The notes: generated by a model not told the origin, from the sequence alone. Shown: positions 1-8,363, numbered from the stretch's first letter. The stretch is DNA of 14,354 nt from Euperipatoides rowelli (GCA_003024985.2 PXIH01S0017707.1), one strand, 5' to 3'. A program made the numbers and translations.

Positions 1-467
1 TTTTCACAATTTAAATGTAATTTTAAAAAAAAAATAGACCGTAATGATACTCTCTCTTATTGTTATTTGATTTTTTTTTTAATAGAAGAAAAATTTCGTA
101 CAATTTAATACATTTTACAATAAAACTCTTGGCTTATTANTTGATTTTTAATGTAATTCTAAATATACAAGTAGGCTATACTGTAGCATAGTATACTAAA
201 AGCGAGCGAATTGTAGTAATAGTCAAGAAAAAAAAAAGTTGAATCAGAGCTAATTTAATTAGCGTCATAAGTTGGAAAATGAATCCAATTCATAATATTT
301 CGTAATAAAAATTAATTTTTTATAGGGTATTTTTAATTTATATTGATGACATTTAGATTTATAGTTTAATCCGCTACCGTATAGTAAACAATAGTTAAGA
401 ATTATGTCTTAAAATAATATATTTGCACATACTGTATAAGATTACTGTCAATTATGTCCCTCCTGAT
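1..467. other. AT-rich stretch without a gene
   Basis: No open frame with protein-like composition is visible on either strand. The sequence is dominated by A and T runs and short AT-rich words. There is one ambiguous base at 139. I see no RNA gene or repeat terminus here. Confidence 0.6.
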
Positions 468-719
468 CAGGGTTGGGCAGTATTGAAAATGCATGTATTT
501 TAAATACATACTAAAAATACTTTTCTTTTTTTAAAAAAAAAATGTTATTTTTTTGTTGATAAATTTCAAATGACGTCCATGGAGTTAAACCGCGATGACT
601 CTCCAACAAGACATCAGCATGAACATAGTCTACTCCTGCTAAGTATTTTGTATTGCAAATACTTTTCTTAAAGTATTTTGTAATGAAAATACGCAAATAG
701 CTACTTTTTAAATACATTA
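468..719. mobile_element. Isolated hAT-like transposon end with AAATAC-rich subterminal repeats
   Basis: The segment opens with CAGGGTTGGGCAGTA, a terminus of a type I associate with non-autonomous hAT-like elements. It continues with alternating AAATAC/GTATTT words (for example aagtattttgtattgcaaatac near 640-663, then a second version near 671-692). Such subterminal words are typical next to hAT ends. The matching right terminus (ctgcccaaccctg) is not present downstream, so no 8-bp target duplication can be called on ctcctgat (460-467). I read it as a truncated end. The short minus-strand open frame across it is only a translation of the repeat. Confidence 0.5.
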
Positions 720-766
720 GCTATAATATATACAGTACTTTATAAACAGTATTTATAATATACAAT

Positions 767-945
767 TGCAGAAGTGATACCACTCAATGTAAGACGATTG
801 TCTAAAAATGGGAGGCAACAATCCCATTTTACCGCATTTTTAACATTTGCGCATCTATTTTCGTCATATATGGAAGAGCTGTTGGGACTTATTTTAACTT
901 TTTCTAAGCGATCGTAATGTATGCAGTTTGCNCTGCCNATCACTT
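767..945. mobile_element. Decayed MITE copy A (relative of 3748-4098)
   Basis: This stretch aligns with the MITE at 3748-4098. Bases 831-866 match 3837-3871 at 31 of 36 aligned positions (ttttaacatt-gcgc-tctattt core), and flanking words such as aaatggg, gcag and the closing gatc also line up. The inner arm word ggcaacaatcccattttacc is the counterpart of the inverted arm of copy B. Neither outer terminus gttacgaaac nor its complement is visible, so the copy is eroded at both ends. Two ambiguous bases (915, 922) lie near its right edge. Family assignment beyond MITE is not possible from two copies. Confidence 0.5.
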
Positions 946-1616
946 TAATTAAAATAATTATAGAACATGCTTCAACAAGTGATATAACAGTTGATATTTT
1001 TTCTTTTTTCTTGGACAGTTCTTAATAACTTAATACGCTGTTTATCATTAATTTGCATTGCACTGTATGATGTAGTTACCGTTCTCTGCCTGCGAGCGCC
1101 ATCTATAATTTTCATGAATTTTGGAAGCAGTTTTTTTTAAAGTGAACGGCGCACTAGATATTATAGGCACTGCACCACAAACAAGTTTTTTTTGTCTTTC
1201 ATAAATACGGCAGCCTGTTATTATTTTTATTGATTAGATAAGTATNGCGGAGAATGTGGTGTAAAAAAAAAATACCGAATAAATGAACAAACCTATTATT
1301 CTAATTTTCTTATTTTAACCACTTATTTTAAATGTATGAATTTAAATAGTAAATAATATGAATATTTTTTATAATAATTGTTCAATTTCATAACGTTTAT
1401 AACAAAAGCAGTCTTGCTGAAGAATTCTGTAGGCAGGCCCTATTTTTTTCTTCCACTTATTGAACAGTCAACTGTACTGTCTGGAAAACAGAAAATAAAT
1501 GTCTATATAGGCCTACTGAATATTAGTGCCTATTGTTATATGATATTTTATGCATTTTGCATTATTTACTGAGTCTATGTATCTAATATATTACATACGG
1601 TATTATTTATGCGTTT

Positions 1617-1658
1617 GTTTATGAATAATATATTGATGTTTATGAATAATATATTGAT
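1617..1658. repeat. Two perfect tandem 21-bp units
   Basis: The 21-bp unit gtttatgaataatatattga plus a final t occurs twice, back to back, at 1617-1637 and 1638-1658 with no mismatch. This looks like a recent slippage or tandem duplication. No function is implied. Confidence 0.9.
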
Positions 1659-1960
1659 GTTCCACACATTTGTTTTTTTCATAATTGTGGTGATAATTAA
1701 TTTATAAATTCTTAATTTTATATATCTTATATTAGAAACATAAAACTTAATATTTAATTGTGATATATATAAAGTTACCAAATAAGATTGTGATATTTTC
1801 TAGAGAAAAAAAAATAGCAATTCAACTTTTACCTAGTGTTGATGATAAGAGCAGAATTAAAGTGAATTATTTTTTTGAAATTTATCCATATATTTGATTG
1901 TGTTTGTAAAATTTTTTACAATTTCCTTCCATGTATTGAACATCATTAGAAAGAATAAAT

Positions 1961-1993
1961 TGATATTCTAATACATACTGTATTAGAATATCA
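1961..1993. repeat. Perfect inverted repeat, 15-bp arms, 3-nt loop
   Basis: The left arm tgatattctaataca (1961-1975) is the exact reverse complement of tgtattagaatatca (1979-1993). They are separated only by tac. The arms are AT-rich. It could form a cruciform in DNA or a hairpin in RNA. There is no adjacent gene to which a regulatory role could be tied. Confidence 0.9.
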
Positions 1994-2664
1994 TGAGAGT
2001 CAGAGAAAAATAAATTAACAATATTTTGATTTTTATAGACTTTTAAAATTAGAAATGCTGTAGATTAGAGAATCCAAGCTTGAGTGTCGAATAGCAGGTT
2101 GCTCGTAATTTTCAAATATTTTTTAAAATGCTTGACTACATGTGTAATTTGATTGTGTATCCAGTTGCATATTTTCAGGCATATACACTGTAATTCTGAT
2201 TAATAATATAAAAAAAAAAAAATTTAAAATAATTTATTCCTGAAATGGATTAATAGCATTGCTTTAACCCCTTGAACTCGGATGACGAAAATTTCGGTAA
2301 TTACAGTAAGAGCCAATTTGTCGGATGACACCTTTATCGGTCATAGTGAGATATTTTCATTATAATTTTTTTTTTTCAAGAAATATATCATTTACTAATT
2401 GTATTGTTAAAAAAAAAAAACTCTGGTATTAGTCCTACTAAATGAAGAAATAAGACTATTTGTAGACAACTGAAGTGATAATTCAGAATATCCTGATTAG
2501 GGATGCACCACATATTCGGTAACTATTCAGTATTCGGCCCATTCAGCAAAAAAAAATTATATTCGGTATTTGGTGATATTCGGTATTCGGCCCAGTCAAG
2601 TATTCATTCAGTATTCGGTGATATTCGGTATTCGGAAGAGCAGTTTTCAGCCGAATACTTGATT

Positions 2665-3250
2665 TTAACCAACTAAAAACAAATTAATTAACAAAACTAT
2701 TTCATTTCCATTCTACATTTACTATTGGTGATTACACAGGAGTAGTAGGCCTATGTATTTATGATAAATAATTAAACTAACCATACAAAATATGACAAAA
2801 ATTAATTAAAAACAAAAACATAAATCACAAACAAAAATTGTGATTAAAATAAAACTAATGTTAACACTATTCTTCGCAACAGGACACTAGTTTCGACAAG
2901 TTGGAATTTAGTACTTATTACTAATTGAATTAACTATTGAAAACTACTAATTAAACATTATTAATCATTGGTGTAATGGTGTTAACCTCTGTAAAGATTA
3001 ATTCGTAAATATATGGCCACTTAACAGCTAACCATATTACAGTTAATACGATTTTCATTCTGTTGATGTAATTTCAAAATTGTGTACTATTCTATCATAT
3101 TTTAGCTTACCACATGAAATTTAATTGATCAATGTTTATCAATTTATCATCATTCAAATCTCCATGATGACAGTGGCTCTATTTTGATTGGTCAAATTAT
3201 TTAAAATCCATTCCAGGTTATATGGCTTTTTAAAAATGGCATCTCACAAG
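2665..3250. other. Interior of the outer hAT-like element, no gene
   Basis: AT-rich sequence with no protein-like open frame and no recognisable transposase motif. It contains runs such as aaaacaaaaacataaa and is part of the unit bounded by 2498 and 5415. Confidence 0.5.
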
Positions 3251-3320
3251 CAGGGGCGTAGCTAAGGGGGGGGGGGAACCCTCCCCCTCCAACTTTGGTA
3301 GAATCCTAAAGTTGGGAAAT
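3251..3320. mobile_element. Isolated CAGGGGCGTAG transposon end with G run
   Basis: CAGGGGCGTAGCTAAG followed by 11 G residues (3266-3276) is a terminus style found in non-autonomous hAT-like elements of many animals. A short inverted pair ccaacttt (3289-3296) / aaagttgg (3308-3315) follows. No complementary right end (cttagctacgcccctg) is present, so this is an orphan end inside the outer element. Confidence 0.45.
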
Positions 3321-3396
3321 TTTGTATTTGTGTTGGCAGTTTGGAAAAACCCAACCATACCCCACAATTACGAACACTGATTTTGAGTTTTTCATA

Positions 3397-3587
3397 AATG
3401 ATTCGGCCTATTCGTGAAATTGATATTCAGTGGCACATTTGGTATTTGGCAAGATTGCTATTTGGTGGCACATTCGGTATTCGGCAAGATTGCTATTCGG
3501 TGGACATTCGGTATTCGGCAAGATTGATATTGGGTGGCACATTCGGTATTCAGCAACATGGATATCCGGTGGCATATTCGGTATTCG
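3397..3587. repeat. ATTCGG tandem array, about 35-bp unit, 4.5 copies
   Basis: Units begin TGGCACATTCGGTATTCGGC and end with a TATTCGG-type word. They occupy 3431-3465, 3466-3500, 3501-3534, 3535-3569 and a partial unit at 3570-3587, with a more degenerate unit before 3431. The second unit matches the first apart from ttcgg/tttgg changes. The array lies in the outer hAT-like element next to the point where the inner element inserted. Clusters of ATTCGG words resemble subterminal transposase-binding repeats of hAT elements, an inference. The two overlapping open frames in it are simply this repeat translated. Confidence 0.8.
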
Positions 3588-3692
3588 CAGGGATCGCAGC
3601 GCTCCTACTTTTCTACTTTTCCAAAATGCTTTCCTATTTTCCTCATTTTTCCTACTTTTAATTTTTTTGACAAAATATATATTTTATAATTT

Positions 3693-3751
3693 GTAATGTT
3701 ATTTCTGTCAAATAAAGTTTTTTTTTAAAAAAAAAAAAAAAAGTAATGTTA
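3693..3751 (+). mobile_element. Minute poly(A) retroposon remnant with 9-bp flanking repeat
   Basis: The 9-mer gtaatgtta occurs at 3693-3701 and again at 3743-3751. Between the copies lie about 41 bases: a short tail-like text with the polyadenylation signal AATAAA, a T run and then a long A run. This is the form expected when L1-type machinery inserts a severely 5'-truncated transcript end and duplicates its target. A chance repeat in AT-rich DNA is possible. The second repeat overlaps the start of the adjacent MITE, so the insertion would have hit the MITE edge. Confidence 0.4.
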
Positions 3752-4098
3752 CGAAACGACCAACCTGAGATTATGCAGTAGCTTTCACAACTTCGACATT
3801 TTTAAGCTAGAAATGGGCTTCAATAAGTCTCATTTTACTGCGTTTTTAACATTGCGCTTCTATTTTTGTCAATACGCAAGGGCTTTGGAAGTTGTGTCAA
3901 AATTATCAAAGTCGATCAAAAAAAAAAGATTATTTCACCTCTAGATTATCATGGGGTTGGGGCATAATGGGTTTAAACATAGTAGGAGTTAGGATTCAGT
4001 GTTACTGTAAGGCTAAGACTAAATTTTAAAATAATGCTGCTAGCCATACGGTAAATTGGGACTTATTGTGGCCTGTTTCTAGGCGCAGGTTTCGTAAC
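3748..4098. mobile_element. MITE copy B, 351 bp with bipartite inverted repeats
   Basis: The outer arms are exact 10-mers: gttacgaaac (3748-3757) and gtttcgtaac (4089-4098). Inner arms at 3807-3840 and 4049-4082 are reverse complements at 27 of 34 positions (ctag...cattttac against ggtaaatt...ctag). The left side has about 43 extra bases between outer and inner arms compared with the right. The element has no open frame. It shares its left half with copy A at 767-945. I cannot see a target duplication, so the superfamily is open. Confidence 0.6.
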
Positions 4099-5276
4099 TC
4101 GACAATCAGTGTCAACTCAATCAAATATCTGCACATTCATAAATTTCTTTGCTGCTCCTAGCTAAAAAAAAACATGATGTTGGCTACTGTGTTAACCATA
4201 ACTAGATGATTGTAAACTCGTCAGGAAACTTGTTTGTTACCAGTACTTAATTTTTTAAACATAAATATTTTATAATAGTAAAAAAAAAAAAAAAAAATGT
4301 TTTCTCAGAAAATAGTATTAAGATGTATTCCCAGTATTATTAGTATAAATTCATATTTAGCCTACTCGTAAAAAAAAAAAGTGGTTACCGTATATACTAG
4401 TGTAATAGTGACTCGTCGACCTCCCTCCTCTCTCTTAAAAAAAATGTCACTTTTAGTGATTTCTTGTCTCATGTATAATTCAACCCCCCTTTCCTTTCAG
4501 CTCAAAAATAAATATAAGATAGCTAAATATGAGCTAAATCAGATATTTGTTATAAACAGTAATTTACTGGTAGCCTATACGTTCGTTAGGATCTAAACTT
4601 ACTCCAATCAAAGTAGTTTCACTACTAGATTATTTTGAGTTAGTTACTTTAAATTAATACAATTAAAAAAAAAGTTTATTTTTATTTTTTTTTAAATTTG
4701 AATGTAAAAGTCAACTTTCATCCTTTCAGGAAGAAAACAAACAGTAAAAAAAATTGACTATTACATGATTATACTGGTATTGCCTACTGCCTGTTATAGC
4801 CTACTGCCTGTTATATAGTTGAATAAAAGATTTAAATATTAAAAAAAAAGGTAATTTTTACCATATATTTGCATGTAGGCTCAGATTCAATAATACTAAT
4901 TTTTTAATCCCCTCAAATAACTTTATATTTTATTTTAGCACCCTAGGTCCACAGACTAATTAAATTTGATGTACTGCAATTTATTGGCAGGCTGGCAGCC
5001 TATTATTTAAGTCCTTTATTTGTACTAATCATTTGATGTATAAGACTCTTATAACAGCAGTTACAGTATAAAGTCAAAAGGAATAATAAACAAATCCTAA
5101 AGTTATAAAGATTATATTAAAGAAAAAAAGAGAACATTTTGAATATTGTCAAATTTTTTTTAAAAATTATTTAAAGCTTCATGAATTTTTAGTGGTAAAA
5201 CTTGCATTAAATAGACACTATTAGTACCCCTCCCCTCCACTTTTCAGTAGAGCTCTGTTCTAGGATTCTGCCCCGA
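4099..5276. other. AT-rich interior of inner element, no gene
   Basis: Long A and T runs with several one-copy AT-rich words. The longest open frame (plus strand, near 4381-4596) lacks any recognisable motif and starts beside a poly(A) run. A 17-bp tandem duplication at 4782-4815 is listed separately. Nothing resembling a transposase is visible. Confidence 0.5.
4782..4815. repeat. Two perfect tandem 17-bp units
   Basis: The unit gcctactgcctgttata is present at 4782-4798 and 4799-4815 without mismatch. A simple local duplication. Confidence 0.9.
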
Positions 5277-5476
5277 TATAGTAATGTTCAAGGTTTCCTA
5301 GAATTCCTTCTTTTTCCTACTTTTTGGCTCTAAAATTCCTATTTTTTTTCTTTTTTTCTCTGAATTGTCCCTGCTATCTCTGTATTCAGCAAATTTGACA
5401 TTCGGGGCATCCCTAATCTTGATTACCTTTTGCCTTCGCATCTAAGTAATGATTCTTCCAGTAATTCTGAATCAGN

Positions 5477-5966
5477 AGGGGAGGGGGAGATATCTTTTCA
5501 TTTTTAAAAGGGAGGGGTAAAACAGGTGGAAAGGAAAATATTAATTGCCATCATTTAACATGATAGGGTGCGGGGGGGGGGGGGGAGAGAAGATTTTCCT
5601 GCATTGGGTAATCTAGTATTAAAATTATTAGGGTTGACAGAAGGAAGTACTAGACAATCACATCGAAACAGCACATGCTCATTATCTTATTTCAAAGAAA
5701 AAAAAATATATTGTTTGTATCAAATTTATCTTGCGAAATATTTTTCAGCAAAAAAATTATCCTTTAGTGATTTCTTTTCAGGAGATTTTATCTCTATTGT
5801 GTGTCTGACTTTAGTCTACGGTCTATTGGTCATTTTCCAAAATGGCAGCTAAAGTCCTATTGGATTTGCAAGGATTTTTATGTTAATTTGGAAGATATTA
5901 ATTACATACGTTATAACATATTTCAGCTTGATCTGGGTTTGTTAACTTGTTTACTATATATCCAAT
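5477..5966. other. G-rich then AT-rich stretch without a gene
   Basis: A G-rich part (5477-5590) includes aggggaggggg and a run of 14 G at 5572-5585, able in principle to form a G-quadruplex. The rest is AT-rich. A 14-codon frame starting in a favourable context (aaaatggc, 5839-5846) ends at once and has no splice donor of good quality, so I do not call a gene. Confidence 0.5.
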
Positions 5967-5978
5967 CAGGGGCGAACT

Positions 5979-6015
5979 GGCCCACCCTGCTAACCCTGCC
6001 AATGCAGGGTGGGCC
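5979..6015. repeat. Perfect 12-bp-arm stem-loop beside the CAGGGGCG end
   Basis: Arms ggcccaccctgc (5979-5990) and gcagggtgggcc (6004-6015) flank a 13-base loop that itself contains ccctgcc. Followed by a 17-G run at 6038-6054. Terminal stem-loops of this kind are a feature of some non-autonomous DNA transposons. Confidence 0.85.
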
Positions 6016-6054
6016 CTCTGACTCTTGTGGTCCCCTTGGGGGGGGGGGGGGGGG

Positions 6055-6498
6055 AATAAATGGGCAGGACAGGGAAATATTTTTTGTTTTTTTTTAAAAT
6101 AAAGGGAGTTTTAAATTTATTGCCTGTGTTAAATTTTGAGCTCGTGATGCAGGATGCAAAGAGGTATCGGTAATGTACAAGAATTGTAAGTAATATTTTT
6201 TTTTTACTTAGTTAAAGAGAATTAATTATATAAATTGAACTAGAAGGACTTCAACTGTTTTACAGGATAATTCAGTGGTGGCTGTCTGGCTAGTGACAAT
6301 GGGCTAATGGGCTGCAGCCCCTCATTAAAATAAAATTTAAAAAAAAAATTAAAAAAAAAATGCTTAAGCATTTACTTGTAATAAAAAAATGTTTGAAAAT
6401 TTATTCTCTAAGATTATTTCCCTGAAGCAGTGAAAATGTCTTTGCAATATTCTGTAATTTACAAAGAAGGCAATTAAATAAAAAAAATCATATCTAAA
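6055..6498. other. AT-rich stretch with a possible orphan transposon end
   Basis: No gene is visible. At 6273-6330 the text cagtggtggctg, followed by gggctgcagcccc, resembles another family of non-autonomous transposon ends (CAGTGGCGGCT style), but no partner end is found. A-rich runs follow at 6337-6360. Confidence 0.35.
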
Positions 6499-6600
6499 TT
6501 AGGGTGACCATCCATCCAAGTTTTGCGGGGACAGTCCCTGGATTGAGTCCTTTGTTCCCGGTGAATTATGTCCCCGGAATTAAAAAAATCCCCCCCCCAC
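6499..6600. mobile_element. GGGTGACCAT / GGGGACAGTCCC repeat fragment
   Basis: The text tagggtgaccatccatccaa, followed by gcggggacagtccctggatt and ttcccggtgaattatgtccc, has the look of a widespread animal interspersed repeat that starts TAGGGTGACCAT and is rich in GGGACAGTCCC. That recognition is from memory of repeat texture, so the family is not named. It ends in a C run at 6590-6600. The first 40 codons of an open frame that starts at 6504 are only this repeat translated. Confidence 0.45.
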
Positions 6601-6639
6601 CCCAAACACCACAACCCACTCCATTATTGAAACATAATT

Positions 6640-7030
6640 TAGCACTCGGCCATTTAATACCTCGTTTAGAATGGAACAAAGATGTAGAATTGCTGATTCC
6701 ATTTTATTTTACTGGAAATCCTGGATTGAAAATAAATATTTTAGACGAATCTAATATTTTAGATTTTATAAAAGTTTTTCTTTCTCATAATTTTGTCAAT
6801 GATACAACAATTACGTGAAACTATGCTGAGAGTTAATAAATTGGAAGAAAAAAATATTTGATGGCTAACTGGAAAGAAACAAATACTTTTTCCTATATTT
6901 TTACAATATTTATGCTTATAAATGAAAAATATATATGAATACAGTGTATAAATGAGGGGAAAAATGACATTTTTGCATTTTTTAAGCTGATGTTTAGACT
7001 GCGATTTCTTAAACAACACTTAACAAATTA
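6640..7030 (+). pseudogene. piggyBac-like transposase fragment (N-terminal part of DDE_Tnp_1_7 type)
   Basis: The frame at about 6640-6818 reads FTGNPGLKINILDESNILDF followed by an IKVFLSHNFV segment. It stops at ITxNYAES, where piggyBac-family proteins have a conserved pattern of F-x-G-x-P-G, a D-x-F-x-x-F segment and an E-T-N-x-Y-A-x-Q signature. Here the last part, gtgaaactatgctgag at about 6815-6830, looks like that signature after a small deletion and a frameshift. Further on, in another frame, NWKETNTF (near 6868-6891) and FFKLMFRLRFLKQ (near 6975-7015) fit the following W-x-E-T and M-S-x-x-R-F regions. No catalytic aspartates are reached. This is a broken remnant; the first half is the firmer call. 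The sequence switches to non-LTR retrotransposon text after about 7030. Confidence 0.5.
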
Positions 7031-7130
7031 AAAGTTCAATATAGCATTTTGTAGACCAATTCATTACCTTTCTAATGGTATATACTACTACACATTTACA
7101 TATTTAGACATTAATTTTTGCGCTAGGTAC

Positions 7131-7709
7131 AGAAATGAATCCAGTTCTGTACTAGACTTGATTTTTACCAAAAAACATGACACAATTTCATCTCTGTATT
7201 GCTTGGGTGAAAGTGACTACCTTGTTATAAATTTTAAGCTAGAACTTGCCATTACTCGCACAAATTTTGAGAGTAAGTTCAAAGATTATAAAAATTCTGA
7301 TAACTCCATTATGCAATCTCTATTTAATCTTAGTGATCACATTTGTTTTGACAATAAAACACACTTCGAATCTGATGATAATAGCATTCGAGATATTTTA
7401 CAAATCTTAAATAAATTTACTCCTACCAAAACTATTTTCTGTAATAATAATAAACCTAATAAACCCAAATGGCTAGATAAGGACTTGTTAGGGATAGTTG
7501 CTCTTCAAAAGTCCCTTTTCAAGATATATAGAAGAAATAAATGTGAGAAAAATTATACTACTTATAAAGAAACAAGAAACATGTTAAATAATAAAATTAG
7601 AAACACTAGATTCTTATTTGAGCATAATCTTATAAAATCTTCACTTAATAATACAAATGTCCTTTTTTCCCATCTTAAAAGTTCCAAAACTTCTAATTCA
7701 TATTGCTGA
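7131..7709 (+). pseudogene. Endonuclease C-terminus and linker of non-LTR polyprotein
   Basis: The frame runs back open to at least 7071, and an ATG at 7158 is internal to it. SSSVLDLIFT (about 7140-7169) is followed by a GESDYLVINFKL segment (about 7206-7241), the last strands of an apurinic-type endonuclease domain. The catalytic S-D-H is S-D-Y here (tac at 7218-7220), which would abolish cleavage. A lysine- and asparagine-rich linker follows: PKWLDKDLL, then FKIYRRNK, YKETRNMLNNKIRNTR and FEHNLI. This pattern of tryptophan, then basic helices, is usual between endonuclease and reverse transcriptase. The frame stops at 7707-7709 (SNSYC stop). Confidence 0.75.
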
Positions 7710-7736
7710 ACTCAGGTTTAATGACTAGTATCACAA

Positions 7737-8330
7737 GTGTCACACATTGCTGATCTAGTTTTAAAATTTTACACTAGTTTTAACACTAATAACATGTTGT
7801 GTTTCCCTTCCAATTATGTTATAAATAACATTAACTTTACTCAAACCTCTGTTGACATTATACCCTCTTCCTGGAAACATGGAATTATTTTGCCAACTTA
7901 TAAGGGTAAAAGTAAATATTTAATTGAATCCTATAGACCAATTAAATAACCTCTGCTCTTGCAATGGTTGCAGCGAAAACTGTACTCAAAAGACAGTATC
8001 ATCACTTAACTCTTGAAGATCTGTGAGCTTAAATTTCACGATTATCTAATACTTTGCCTTCATAACTACCTAGTAGATAGATACATTGTTAAACATAAAT
8101 AATAAAATCTCTAATAATAAATATATTTGAAGGTCTTCCTCAAGGTGCTATCTTATCTGGTTTACTCTTTATTTTATTCCTATATGACTTACCTCTCAAT
8201 ATTAATTCAAAATTACTAATTTATGCAGATCATCTTAAACTTTTTAGAAATATCTTATCTTTTCATGACTCATTAATCCTTCAAAATGACCTTGATTATA
8301 TTTCTTCTTAGTTTAAACTCAATGAATTGA
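7737..8330 (+). pseudogene. Decayed reverse transcriptase, plus-strand element
   Basis: The first frame (7737-7949) holds linker text, then IPSSWKHGIILPTYKGKSKY and ESYRPI, the start of the reverse transcriptase. The usual G-P-D-G-I-P segment before it is missing, so about 60 codons were deleted. A frameshift near 7947 leads to SALAMVAAKTVLKRQYHHLT, which ends at a stop near 8022. After a gap with no visible motif A, GLPQGAILSGLLFILFLYDL (8132-8191) and LLIYADHLKLF (8213-8245) follow. The catalytic Y-A-D-D is Y-A-D-H (8222-8233), and a tryptophan codon has become TAG at 8309-8311. This copy is dead on at least four counts. Confidence 0.8.
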
Positions 8331-8363
8331 TTATTTATTTTATTTTATTTATTTATTATCTCT

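Larger units (their letters stand above)
946..2263. other. AT-rich stretch without a gene
   Basis: No credible coding region is seen. The open frames of 60-70 codons here are AT-rich, low in complexity and carry no recognisable motif. The small repeats it contains (1617-1658 and 1961-1993) are listed separately. One N is at 1246. Confidence 0.6.
3588..5373. mobile_element. Inner nested element with CAGGGA ends and CCTACTTTT-rich margins
   Basis: The left end cagggatcgcag (3588-3599) and the reverse complement of the right end (cagggacaattcag, 5360-5373) share CAGGGA and a similar spacing of CAG. Both margins are built of CTACTTTT/CCTATTTT words: 3602-3660 and 5310-5350. On each side the ATTCGG array of the outer element is interrupted or resumes. 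No target duplication is convincing (ggtattcg against ctatctct), so the right boundary could be off by several bases. The interior (4099-5276) is AT-rich with no transposase. Confidence 0.55.
2490..5423. mobile_element. Outer hAT-like element with 8-bp target duplication, carrying nested insertions
   Basis: The left terminus TAGGGATGC begins at 2498 and the inverted terminus GCATCCCTA ends at 5415. The flanking octamers atcctgat (2490-2497) and atcttgat (5416-5423) match at 7 of 8 positions, the duplication length expected for hAT insertion. ATTCGG-rich subterminal sequence lies inside both ends: 2514-2650 and 3397-3587 on the left, 5382-5405 on the right. A second element (3588-5373) interrupts the tandem array, and the array-like text resumes at 5382 (gtattcagcaa, as in the unit near 3545). 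Without that insertion the outer element would be about 1.1 kb, and I see no transposase in it, so it is probably non-autonomous. The superfamily is inferred from terminus style and duplication length. Confidence 0.7.
7060..8330 (+). mobile_element. Plus-strand non-LTR retrotransposon remnant (endonuclease end to reverse transcriptase palm)
   Basis: Three consecutive blocks in the right order for a non-LTR polyprotein are present: the C-terminal end of an endonuclease, a linker, and reverse-transcriptase motifs. The blocks are separated by stops, a frameshift and an internal deletion. The right side ends at about 8330, where the 3' tail of the minus-strand element begins, so that later insertion may have cut it. 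The 3' part (thumb, C-terminus, 3' end) is absent here. The reverse-transcriptase piece at 13843-14250 covers an overlapping portion (the region after the catalytic motif), so it is not simply the displaced end of this copy. The clade is not assignable by eye; it has the look of the CR1/Jockey/I group. Confidence 0.75.

Noticed and set aside
3398-3696. Two overlapping open frames of 87 and 88 codons on the plus strand
   Set aside because: They translate the 35-bp ATTCGG tandem array in two frames; the repeating W-H-I/F-G-I-R text follows the DNA repeat and is not a protein.
3588-5373. Target-site duplication for the inner element
   Set aside because: ggtattcg and ctatctct agree at only two positions, so I do not claim a duplication, only the nest.
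5822-5884. Possible gene start: CCAAT-type box (attggtc), then aaaatggcagc with a short open frame
   Set aside because: The frame ends after 14 codons and no good splice donor follows; in AT-rich repeat DNA this is likely chance.
5568-6097. Plus-strand open frames of 94 and 98 codons
   Set aside because: Both run into or out of G homopolymers and transposon termini and show no motif.
6504-6640. Start of a 104-codon open frame as a gene
   Set aside because: The first part translates the GGGTGACCAT repeat and a C-rich run; only the later part resembles a transposase, so the frame is a chimera of two elements.
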